A program made the translations under genes and the position numbers. A model generated the notes under the pieces. It had not been told where the DNA came from. It worked only from the letters and a program-made list of their open reading frames with translations, and did not search any database. Positions 1-5,623 of a stretch of 5,657 bases of DNA are shown one piece after another. Origin of the DNA: Candidatus Firestonebacteria bacterium RIFOXYA2_FULL_40_8 (GTDB taxonomy: Bacteria > Oederibacteriota > D2-FULL-39-29); NCBI GenBank assembly GCA_001778355.1, contig MFGS01000034.1, forward strand, positions 9,963 to 15,619, in the 5' to 3' direction. Within the stretch, counting starts at the first letter, position 1. Each line of letters begins with the position of its first letter.

Positions 1-1
1 A

Positions 2-1225
2 TATAAAGGTGATGGAGTCCATAATTACGACCCGGCTATCAAAGTGAAATATTGGCAGGCAGATAACGAACCCTTTCCTGCCCAATGGATAGTAAATGGC
101 GGGACAATAGAAGGTTACATAAGGTTCGTAGAACTTTTCTCGCAAGCAGCAAGGGAAGCCGACCCCGATGCGAAAATTGTACTGGGGACCTTTGATTTGC
201 TGACAGCCGGATATGTTGCCAAATTCAATACGGTCGTCTCAGCCCTGAAAAACAAAAACCTGTTTGACTATGCAGATACTCATTTCTGGGGGGAGGGCAA
301 TAACTATAAAATACCCCTGGGTGAAGCCAGAAGCATCCTGGATTCCAACGGCTATTCATATGTCAAAATTATGTCCTTGGAATACGGGACCGTGGTGGGA
401 AGAAACGGTGAGACAGAAAAAGATCAGGCAAAATGGCTGATCAAAGGCTATGCCTATAATTTAGCCAACGGATTTTCTTTGATTAACTGGAACAATCTGG
501 TTGAATGGAGCAGCTTTGACCTACCGGGAGGTATTTATAATTACATGGGACTTGTTGCTGACGGGTTAAACGGAGACCCTGTCCCGGCAGGGACCCGGCG
601 TCTATCCTACTACACCTACAAAAAGATGGTGGAAATACTGGAGGGAAGTGACTGTAATAACATACAAGCAGTTAAAGAATCCGATGGAGTTTACATCTAT
701 AGATTCACAAAGAGCAGCAAGTCAATCTGGGTTGCGTGGAATGATAACGCAGACAGCAGGCAAATTGAAATATCGGGTATTCCCTCAAGTCAAGTGAAGA
801 TAACGAAAGCAATTCCCAAGTATGCCGCAGGTATTGAGGTAATCGATTATAACAATGCTTTTGAGACGGAAACAAAAACAGTAACGGACGCCGAAATATC
901 TGTAATTATCGGAGATAATCCTGTATTTATTGAGTATTCTGCTTCAAACTCTCTAAGTAATGCAAGAATATATACATATCCTAATCCGTTTACAATGGGA
1001 AATAACAGGAAGGTTAAAATAGCCGGACTAACCAATGGAGCAATGATTCAAATCTATACAATATCCGGAGAAAAGATCAATGAGGTAGTAGCAGATTCAG
1101 GCGGTTTCGCTGCTTGGGATGGTACAAATAGCAGTGGTAATCTGGCAGCCAGAGGAATGTATGTTGGTTTAATAAGTGACAGCAGCGGTAACAAAAGGAC
1201 AGTAAAGATTGCGGTACTGAAATAA
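2..1225 (+). CDS. Secreted glycoside hydrolase (TIM-barrel type) with C-terminal FlgD/Por-like Ig tail, 5'-truncated
   Basis: The frame is open from base 2 with no stop, so the GTG at 44 is probably internal and the N-terminus, including any signal peptide, lies outside the window; 407 residues remain. The first part resembles a (beta/alpha)8 glycosidase of the GH39/GH5-like clan. An Asn-Glu-Pro motif (Glu at 68-70) fits the acid/base, and the Glu in SLEYGT (380-382), 104 residues later, fits the nucleophile. Aromatic-rich strands (HFWGEG, INWNNLVEW) fit a sugar cleft. A beta-sandwich follows (about 650-940). The C-terminus (about 955-1222) starts with YPNPF and continues with IYTISGE, WDGTNSSG and ARGMYVG, the pattern of FlgD Ig-like or secretion-tail domains. 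It probably acts on polysaccharide outside the cell or at its surface. The exact GH family and substrate cannot be read from this fragment. Confidence 0.75.
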   Translation, partial: YKGDGVHNYDPAIKVKYWQADNEPFPAQWIVNGGTIEGYIRFVELFSQAAREADPDAKIVLGTFDLLTAGYVAKFNTVVSALKNKNLFDYADTHFWGEGNNYKIPLGEARSILDSNGYSYVKIMSLEYGTVVGRNGETEKDQAKWLIKGYAYNLANGFSLINWNNLVEWSSFDLPGGIYNYMGLVADGLNGDPVPAGTRRLSYYTYKKMVEILEGSDCNNIQAVKESDGVYIYRFTKSSKSIWVAWNDNADSRQIEISGIPSSQVKITKAIPKYAAGIEVIDYNNAFETETKTVTDAEISVIIGDNPVFIEYSASNSLSNARIYTYPNPFTMGNNRKVKIAGLTNGAMIQIYTISGEKINEVVADSGGFAAWDGTNSSGNLAARGMYVGLISDSSGNKRTVKIAVLK

Positions 1226-1229
1226 TATG

Positions 1230-1257
1230 AAACTCTCGCGCTTGGGGTTTTCTTTGT
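1230..1257 (+). terminator. Probable weak intrinsic terminator after the glycosidase gene
   Basis: Five bases after the stop codon, 1230-1236 (AAACTCT) can pair with 1244-1250 (GGGGTTT) around a 7-base loop, and a T-rich tract (TTTTCTTTGTT) follows. Three of the seven pairs are G-U, so the stem is weak. Position and T tract support a terminator, but the stem alone would not. Confidence 0.4.
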
Positions 1258-1426
1258 TATTAATATTTCCATTTATAATTATATCGTATTATATATTGTA
1301 ATCCGGTTAGGGAAAGATATTGTTTGTAACTATCTATAGAGATTAACTGTAAACCAAATCTAGTATATGTCAAAATTGAAGTATTTTATGCTGAATTGGT
1401 TAACTGACAAAAGGAGTGTTTATTAA
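1258..1426. other. AT-rich intergenic stretch, no gene seen
   Basis: This stretch between the glycosidase terminator and the tRNA 3' end is very AT-rich with stops in all frames. I see no conserved protein and no convincing terminator for the tRNA. A minus-strand promoter-like pair (TTGACA at 1373-1368, TACAGT at 1351-1346, 16-base spacer) has no recognisable product downstream. Confidence 0.5.
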
Positions 1427-1511
1427 TGCCGGGAGAGAGAATTGAACTCTCATGCCCTTGCGAACGGAGGATTTTGAGTCCTCTGCGTCTACCAAGTTCC
1501 GCCATCCCGGC
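1427..1511 (-). tRNA. tRNA-Leu (anticodon CAA)
   Basis: Read on the minus strand, 1511 down to 1427 folds as a class II tRNA of 85 nt. The acceptor stem pairs GCCGGGA with TCCCGGC, with A as discriminator. The D arm carries GGCGG...GGTAGACGC. The anticodon stem GAGGA/TCCTC encloses the loop CTCAAAA, whose anticodon CAA reads the Leu codon UUG. A long variable arm follows, typical of Leu, and then a T arm GAGAG-TTCAATT-CTCTC. The 3' CCA is not encoded, since TTA follows, so it must be added by CCA nucleotidyltransferase. The gene is convergent with the glycosidase and divergent from purC. Confidence 0.96.
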
Positions 1512-1531
1512 AAGTTATACGTAGAGATAAC

Positions 1532-1560
1532 AATATAACATTTAAGTATGAAAAATTCAA
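1532..1560 (-). promoter_or_regulatory. Sigma70-type promoter for tRNA-Leu
   Basis: On the minus strand, TTGAAT (1560-1555) is followed after exactly 17 bases by TATATT (1537-1532). The expected start near 1525 lies about 14 bases upstream of the mature tRNA 5' end, a normal short leader. Both boxes match the consensus at 4-5 of 6 positions. Confidence 0.7.
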
Positions 1561-1581
1561 TCATATTTGCCCCGCTATTGT

Positions 1582-1742
1582 GGAGCTTTCCCATTTTCTG
1601 TTCCGGTTCGCAACTGGAGGAAATTTATCTACATATTCGGCGGCTGAATAACTCGCTTAGCTCGAACAATTCAGCCTATTTTCCGAACATTCCGCCAAAT
1701 TTCTGTACGTTGCTCACAAGTCACAGAAAATAGGAAAACTCC
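1582..1742 (-). ncRNA. Candidate structured RNA, stem-bubble-stem (6S-like?)
   Basis: Bases 1582-1601 pair with 1723-1742 over 20 uninterrupted positions on the minus strand, including two G-U pairs. Inside lies a bubble of 18-19 nt per side. Then come helix 1620-1626/1697-1703 (7 bp), a symmetric 6x6 internal loop, helix 1633-1640/1683-1690 (8 bp, one G-U), helix 1642-1649/1669-1676 (8 bp, perfect), and a 19-nt apical loop. The three imperfect positions (1586/1738, 1592/1732, 1635/1688) are C-A or A-C mismatches on plus but G-U on minus, which points to a minus-strand RNA. In the bubble, 1610-1614 can pair with 1709-1713, or 1602-1618 can form a local hairpin. A 161-nt closing stem, central bubble and apical stem beside a purine gene resembles 6S RNA, but this is inference. 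No clear promoter or terminator supports it. Confidence 0.5.
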
Positions 1743-1755
1743 GCCTGCTGTTTAC

Positions 1756-1785
1756 TTGATAAAACACCTTCAAATGTGGTAATAT
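1756..1785 (+). promoter_or_regulatory. Promoter of the purC-M23 peptidase unit
   Basis: TTGATA (1756-1761) lies 18 bases before TAATAT (1780-1785), and the -10 box is preceded by TGG (1777-1779), an extended -10 element. Transcription should start near 1792, giving a leader of about 32 nt, too short for a purine riboswitch. AAGGAG at 1812-1817 lies 6 bases before the purC ATG. Confidence 0.65.
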
Positions 1786-1823
1786 ACCTTTTGTTAGAAT
1801 AATATCCAGAAAAGGAGCAGAAT

Positions 1824-2699
1824 ATGCCGGTTATACTTGAAACTAAATTCTCCGACCTTAAATTTGTGAAAAAAGGTAAAGTGCGGGATATTTACGAGCT
1901 TGACGGCAGCCTGCTGATTGTTGCCACTGACCGCCTTTCGGCCTTTGATGTGGTTTTTAGACAGGGAATACCTGAAAAAGGAAAAGTATTAACCCAAATT
2001 GCAAAATATTGGTTCGAACAGGTAAAAGATGTTATACCTAATCACCTGATATCTACGGAAGTATCTGATTTCCCCGCCTTGAAAAAATATGCTAAAGAAC
2101 TTAAAGACAGGATAATGGTCGTTAAAAATGTTAAACCGGTCATGGTGGAATGTATTGTCAGGGGCTATCTTTCCGGGTCCGGTTGGTCGGAATATCAAAA
2201 AAGCGGTTCTATCTGCGGGATAAAACTTCCCAAGGGGCTTGTAGAATCAGATAAATTACCCGAACCGATATTTACCCCGACTTCCAAAGCTGAAGTTGGC
2301 GTACACGATGAAAATATAACTTTTGAAGATGTAATTAAAATGATAGGGGAGAAATTAGCTAACGAACTGAGACAGAAAGCGATTGCGGTTTACAAAAAAG
2401 CTTCGCAAATTGCAGAGAAAAAAGGTTTAATTATTGCGGATACAAAATTTGAATTCGGGATGGATAATGGCAATCTTATTCTTATCGACGAGATTTTGAC
2501 CCCTGATTCTTCAAGGTTTTGGCCAAAGGATCAATACAAGCCGGGCGGAGCTCAGCCGAGTTTTGACAAACAGTTTGTACGTGACTATTTAATAGAAAAA
2601 AAATGGAACAAAAAACCGCCGGCACCTGATCTTCCTGAAGAGATAATCAGAAAGACTTCAGAAAAATATTTAGAAGCTTTAAAGAAAATAACATCGTGA
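1824..2699 (+). CDS. purC: Phosphoribosylaminoimidazole-succinocarboxamide (SAICAR) synthase
   Basis: PurC is the cytoplasmic purine-pathway ligase that joins CAIR and aspartate with ATP to give SAICAR. The 291-residue product carries the family hallmarks in order: GKVRDIYE (18-25, nucleotide-binding loop), ATDRLSAFD (34-42), VECIVRGYLSGSGW (from 108), SKAE (154-157), DTKFEFG (206-212), and DEILTPDSSRFWP (from 222). It belongs to the longer form (about 290-300 residues, like yeast Ade1) with a C-terminal extension containing SFDKQFVRDYL, and not to the roughly 240-residue form of E. coli and Bacillus. The ATG at 1824 has a good AAGGAG ribosome site. Its TGA overlaps the GTG of the peptidase gene, so the two are probably translated together. 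No other pur gene lies nearby. Confidence 0.96.
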   Translation: MPVILETKFSDLKFVKKGKVRDIYELDGSLLIVATDRLSAFDVVFRQGIPEKGKVLTQIAKYWFEQVKDVIPNHLISTEVSDFPALKKYAKELKDRIMVVKNVKPVMVECIVRGYLSGSGWSEYQKSGSICGIKLPKGLVESDKLPEPIFTPTSKAEVGVHDENITFEDVIKMIGEKLANELRQKAIAVYKKASQIAEKKGLIIADTKFEFGMDNGNLILIDEILTPDSSRFWPKDQYKPGGAQPSFDKQFVRDYLIEKKWNKKPPAPDLPEEIIRKTSEKYLEALKKITS

Positions 2700-3526
2700 A
2701 AAAGTTTTTAATGGTTTTGTTGTTTATTGGAAGTTGTTTTTCAATAGAAACTGTATCACCTGTAATGAAGGTGGAACTGTCATCAACGAAAGTTACACAC
2801 GGCAGTATACTCATTGTAAAGGTCTTTGATAAGACGGCAAGAAACGTAAAAATAAAACAATCTGTTTTTCCGCTTTTCGACGGTAAAGACGGTGTTTCAA
2901 AAGGGGTCTTACTGGGTGTGCCAACCTGGTGGGATATCGGCGGCAAGTATGAGGTTGAGATAAACGGCAAAGCAACCGGTCAGACCGTGGAAATTGACGG
3001 AAGAATACTAAAAAACGAAAAGATTGAAATTGAAAAAAGTAAGTTAGTCTCCAATGAGGAAACTAAAAAACAAGGAGAGTTGCTGTCGAAGGCAATCACC
3101 GAATTTAAAAACGATAAATACTGGTCCGGTAATTTTATATTGCCCGTAGAGGGGAAAATAACAACTGAATATGGTATGGGCCGGACCGTAAACGGCAGTC
3201 AGGGAGGGATTCATAGAGGTCTTGATATAGGCGCAAATGAAGGGACTGAAATAAAAGCCGCCAATGATGGAATTGTTGTTTTATCGCGGAAACATATTTT
3301 GACGGGCAATACAATCGTGATAAACCATGGAGAAGGTGTTGTAAGTGTTTATTATCACATGTCTGCGCTTGTTGCCGTCGAAGGTGCAAAGGTTAAAAAA
3401 GGTGACGTTATAGGAAAGGTTGGAAGCACTGGTGTTTCTACCGGGCCTCATTTGCACTGGGGTATCTGGATCTTCGGCGTGGATGTAAACCCGCTTGAAC
3501 TTATAGAAAAGAACATAGAATTCTAA
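2696..3526 (+). CDS. M23-family zinc metallopeptidase, exported (possible lipoprotein)
   Basis: This is a LytM/M23-type peptidase, likely cutting peptidoglycan cross-bridges or acting as a regulator of such enzymes, outside the inner membrane. The GTG start (2696) shares GTGA with the purC stop, and no good SD is seen, so coupling is likely. The N-terminus (MKK plus a hydrophobic run) ends in IGSC, with Cys14 as a possible lipobox cysteine; a plain signal peptide is the alternative. Residues about 25-115 form an Ig-like beta domain. Residues about 147-270 form the M23 domain: HRGLD gives ligands His173 and Asp177, YYHM gives His221, and HLHW gives His252 and His254. All expected zinc and catalytic residues are present, so it should be active. 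The 276-residue length is normal. A link to purine synthesis is not evident. Confidence 0.9.
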   Translation: MKKFLMVLLFIGSCFSIETVSPVMKVELSSTKVTHGSILIVKVFDKTARNVKIKQSVFPLFDGKDGVSKGVLLGVPTWWDIGGKYEVEINGKATGQTVEIDGRILKNEKIEIEKSKLVSNEETKKQGELLSKAITEFKNDKYWSGNFILPVEGKITTEYGMGRTVNGSQGGIHRGLDIGANEGTEIKAANDGIVVLSRKHILTGNTIVINHGEGVVSVYYHMSALVAVEGAKVKKGDVIGKVGSTGVSTGPHLHWGIWIFGVDVNPLELIEKNIEF

Positions 3527-3546
3527 GTAATTTTAAATAAAAAAAA

Positions 3547-3574
3547 TTGATTATAAACACAGAGTCCATATTTT
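3547..3574 (+). promoter_or_regulatory. Possible weak promoter for the ferredoxin-dusB-larB unit
   Basis: TTGATT (3547-3552) is followed after 16 bases by TATTTT (3569-3574), each matching 4 of 6 consensus positions. It lies in the 111-base gap before the ferredoxin gene, where a promoter is expected, but in AT-rich DNA a match this weak arises easily. Confidence 0.3.
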
Positions 3575-3576
3575 GT

Positions 3577-3613
3577 ATCAGTGGAATCCTGAAGTCTTGT
3601 AATCAGTGAAATC
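3577..3613 (+). repeat. Short degenerate direct repeat upstream of the ferredoxin gene
   Basis: ATCAGTGGAATC (3577-3588) and ATCAGTGAAATC (3602-3613) match at 11 of 12 bases and are spaced 25 bases apart. Each copy is preceded by a TTGTA-like run. The function is unknown. It resembles the AATCTGTG-type low-complexity repeats I recall from intergenic regions of several uncultured bacteria. Confidence 0.5.
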
Positions 3614-3637
3614 TTGTTAAAAAGGGAGGAATTAGAA

Positions 3638-3811
3638 ATGGCTTATATCATCACTGCAGAATGCGTAGCTTGCGGAGCTTGCAAGCCGGAATGTCCGGTT
3701 GAGGCAATCGCCGAAGGGGATCCTATTTACACTATAGATCCCGCGAAATGCACGGATTGCGGGGCTTGCGCCAATGTTTGTCCGTCGGATGCATGCAAAC
3801 CAAAAGCGTAA
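3638..3811 (+). CDS. 2[4Fe-4S] ferredoxin
   Basis: This small cytoplasmic electron carrier of 57 residues has two complete CxxCxxCxxxCP motifs: Cys9, 12, 15, 19 and Cys38, 41, 44, 48. This is the bacterial clostridial-type ferredoxin with two [4Fe-4S] clusters related by internal duplication. An extra Cys53 lies near the C-terminus. The start was chosen at ATG 3638 because GGGAGG (3624-3629) lies 8 bases upstream; an in-frame TTG at 3614 precedes that ribosome site and is unlikely. The stop lies inside the dusB gene (19-base overlap), so the two are co-transcribed. Such ferredoxins point to an anaerobic or fermentative redox metabolism. The partner enzyme is not shown by this window. Confidence 0.94.
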   Translation: MAYIITAECVACGACKPECPVEAIAEGDPIYTIDPAKCTDCGACANVCPSDACKPKA

Positions 3812-4779
3812 AAATAGGAAAAGTAACAACGAAGAATAATATCTTCCTGGCGCCTATGGCCGGTATAACTGATATCCCGTTCAGGGCTATCGTTAAAGCT
3901 ATGGGCGCCGGTCTTTTATATTCTGAGATGATTAGCGCTGAAGGTCTGATAAGAGACGGAAAAAATACCAAGATGATAGCAGACATTGACGAAAAAGAAC
4001 GCCCTGTTGTCCTTCAAATCTTCGGGGGAAAACCCTCCTCACTGGGCAAAGCCGCCTATATGCTCTCACCAAAAGCTGATATAATAGATATAAACTGCGG
4101 CTGTTCTGTCCGTAAAGTGATGCGGAGTGATTCCGGTGCTGCACTCCTAAAAGATAGTGTGAAATTCAAAGAAATAGTTTCTACCGTAGTTAAAAACTCG
4201 CTGGTACCGGTCACCGTTAAAATAAGAAGCGGCTGGGATAATGCCAATTTAAATGCTCCGGAAATAGCAAAGATAGCTGAAGATTGCGGTGTTTCTGCCG
4301 TGACAATTCATCCCCGTACGAGATGTCAGGGATTTGGCGGGAAAGCAGATTGGAATATGATAGGCAAGGTAAAAAACGCCGTGAAGATTCCGGTTATAGG
4401 GAGCGGAGATATTCATAATGCACAAGACGCAGGGAGAATGCTCGAGGAAACCGGATGTGATGCGGTCATGATAGGACGGTCCTGTCTTGGTGATCCGTGG
4501 ATATTCCGGGAAACTCTGGCGTATCTTGAAAACGGAAAGACACCTATTCCTCCGTCTGAAGCAGAGCGCCTTCAAATAGTAAAAGAACACGGCGACCATA
4601 TGGCGGCATACAAAGGTGAGAGGACAGGGATAAGAGAATTTAGAAAACATCTTCTCTGGTATTTTAAAGGTATGAAAGGTATAAAACATCTAAGGCCTTT
4701 GGCAAATAAAATGGAGACTTTACAGGATTTTCATGAGATACTTAAACAGATAGACAGAGGTATGTATGCACGCGTTTGA
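3793..4779 (+). CDS. dusB: tRNA-dihydrouridine synthase, DusB type
   Basis: This flavoenzyme reduces specific uridines to dihydrouridine in the tRNA D loop, using FMN and NAD(P)H. With the start at ATG 3793 it has 328 residues, normal for the family. Visible motifs are LAPMAGITDIPFR (from 19, FMN site), SEMISAEGL, LQIFGG, DINCGCS (catalytic Cys104), VKIRSGWD, HPRTR (173-177), GSGDI (203-207, phosphate binding), and MIGRSCLGDPWIF. The usual NMGCP is NCGCS here: the catalytic Cys is kept but Met and Pro are replaced, and an extra Cys102 sits two residues away. Start choice is uncertain: an in-frame ATG at 3748 would add 15 residues unlike the family and lengthen the overlap. Neither start has a clear SD, so coupling to the ferredoxin gene is likely. 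The gene overlaps larB by 14 bases. Confidence 0.92.
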   Translation: MQTKSVKIGKVTTKNNIFLAPMAGITDIPFRAIVKAMGAGLLYSEMISAEGLIRDGKNTKMIADIDEKERPVVLQIFGGKPSSLGKAAYMLSPKADIIDINCGCSVRKVMRSDSGAALLKDSVKFKEIVSTVVKNSLVPVTVKIRSGWDNANLNAPEIAKIAEDCGVSAVTIHPRTRCQGFGGKADWNMIGKVKNAVKIPVIGSGDIHNAQDAGRMLEETGCDAVMIGRSCLGDPWIFRETLAYLENGKTPIPPSEAERLQIVKEHGDHMAAYKGERTGIREFRKHLLWYFKGMKGIKHLRPLANKMETLQDFHEILKQIDRGMYARV

Positions 4780-5521
4780 TGTAAATAAAATATTAGAGCA
4801 GGTAAAGAGCGGTAAGTTAAGCGTTGAAAAAGCCGCTGAAGCTTTTAAACACCTTCCGCTAAAAGCAATGCAGTTCGCAAATATTGATACCCACCGCGCC
4901 ATGCGTTCAGGTTTTCCGGAAGTAGTTTTCTGTCAGGGAAAGAAGAAAGAACAGGTCGTGGCAATTATGAAAGAAATTGTAAAGCATTCCGGTTATTGTC
5001 TGGGAACCAGAGCCGATGAAAATATTTTTAAGGCAGTAAAACGTGCCTTTGGGAAAAAAGCGGAGTGTAATAAACTGGGCCGGACCATCCTCATAAAAAA
5101 CCCTTCTAAAAAAATTCAAAAAACAGGTCTTGTAGCTGTTTTAACCGCCGGAACCTCCGATATTCCCGTTGCTGAAGAAGCTGCTGTTACTGCGGAAGCA
5201 ACAGGGAGTAATGTTGTAAGAATATATGACGTAGGAGTTGCCGGAATACACCGCTTATTCAACCATTACGATAAAATCCGTGAAGCAAAAGTAATTATCG
5301 CCGTTGCAGGCATGGAAGGCGCACTCCCCAGTGTCGTGGGCGGTTTGGTCGATAAACCCGTTATCGCTGTCCCCACAAGTGTCGGTTATGGGGCGAATTT
5401 CGGCGGAGTTTCCGCCCTTTTAACAATGTTAAACTCCTGTGCCTCCAACGTAGTCACCGTAAACATAGACAACGGCTTCGGCGCCGGTTATACTGCGAGT
5501 ATAATCAATAAGCTTAAATAA
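4766..5521 (+). CDS. larB: Pyridinium-3,5-biscarboxylate mononucleotide synthase LarB (PurE-like fold)
   Basis: LarB starts synthesis of the nickel-pincer nucleotide cofactor of lactate racemase and related LarA enzymes: it carboxylates the pyridinium ring of nicotinate adenine dinucleotide and releases AMP. The 251-residue length is typical. An N-terminal helical part (1-36) leads to the LarB signature IDTHRAMRSGFPEVVFCQGK (40-59). The PurE-like domain follows: GTSDIPVAEEA (129-139), DVGVAGIHRL, AGMEGALPSVVGGL (from 181), VPTSVGYG (from 202), Cys225 in NSCAS (the expected catalytic cysteine) and NIDNGFGA (from 233). AGAGG-like AGAGG at 4756-4760 lies 5 bases before ATG 4766, and the gene overlaps dusB by 14 bases. 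No larC or larE follows in this window. It should not be read as purE despite the shared fold and the nearby purC. Confidence 0.93.
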   Translation: MHAFDVNKILEQVKSGKLSVEKAAEAFKHLPLKAMQFANIDTHRAMRSGFPEVVFCQGKKKEQVVAIMKEIVKHSGYCLGTRADENIFKAVKRAFGKKAECNKLGRTILIKNPSKKIQKTGLVAVLTAGTSDIPVAEEAAVTAEATGSNVVRIYDVGVAGIHRLFNHYDKIREAKVIIAVAGMEGALPSVVGGLVDKPVIAVPTSVGYGANFGGVSALLTMLNSCASNVVTVNIDNGFGAGYTASIINKLK

Positions 5522-5543
5522 ACCTGATGTTTTGTCTTTTTAA
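5520..5543 (+). terminator. Possible weak terminator after larB
   Basis: AAAC (5520-5523) can pair with GTTT (5529-5532) around a 5-base loop, followed by a T-rich tract (TTTGTCTTTTT). Four A/T-rich pairs make a poor stem. The new promoter just downstream makes a transcript end here reasonable, but the signal is marginal. Confidence 0.25.
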
Positions 5544-5555
5544 AAGAATACGAGA

Positions 5556-5584
5556 TTGACAAAATATGGAAAAGGTTATACAAT
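5556..5584 (+). promoter_or_regulatory. Strong sigma70-type promoter of the next gene
   Basis: A perfect TTGACA (5556-5561) stands exactly 17 bases before TACAAT (5579-5584), which matches the -10 consensus at 5 of 6 positions. Transcription should start near 5591, about 33 bases before the ATG at 5624. This is the best promoter in the window and marks the end of the ferredoxin-dusB-larB unit. Confidence 0.8.
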
Positions 5585-5623
5585 ATATTAGTTATTCAAT
5601 GCATATGTGAAGGAGGTTAAGAA

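Noticed and set aside
1346..1373. Minus-strand TTGACA-N16-TACAGT promoter-like pair
   Set aside because: No gene or structured RNA lies downstream on that strand; it would run antisense into the end of the glycosidase. AT-rich DNA gives such matches by chance.
1415..1530. AAAGGAG followed by ATG at 1426, a short plus-strand frame of 34 codons
   Set aside because: Almost all of it is antisense to tRNA-Leu, and the SD spacing is loose.
1400..1594. Minus-strand open frame of 64 codons
   Set aside because: It runs through the tRNA-Leu gene and its promoter, so it is a chance frame.
1548..1733. Plus-strand open frame of 61 codons with a hydrophobic start
   Set aside because: It has no ribosome site, its protein is unlike any family, and it lies across the paired stems of the candidate RNA, which explain the base order better.
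1582..1742. MITE-like element with 20-base terminal inverted repeats
   Set aside because: The flanking bases show no target duplication, and the inner helices and strand-specific G-U pairs fit an RNA better. A genome copy count would settle it.
1792..1823. Purine riboswitch in the purC leader
   Set aside because: The leader is only about 32 nt, too short for the three-way junction of a purine aptamer.
3748..3792. ATG at 3748 as the dusB start
   Set aside because: The 15 added residues match no Dus N-terminus and are only the ferredoxin cysteine motif read in another frame.
4766..5521. Second purine gene, purE (AIR carboxylase), near purC
   Set aside because: The N-terminal DTHRAMRSGFPEVV signature and the 251-residue length are those of LarB; PurE is about 160 residues and lacks this region.
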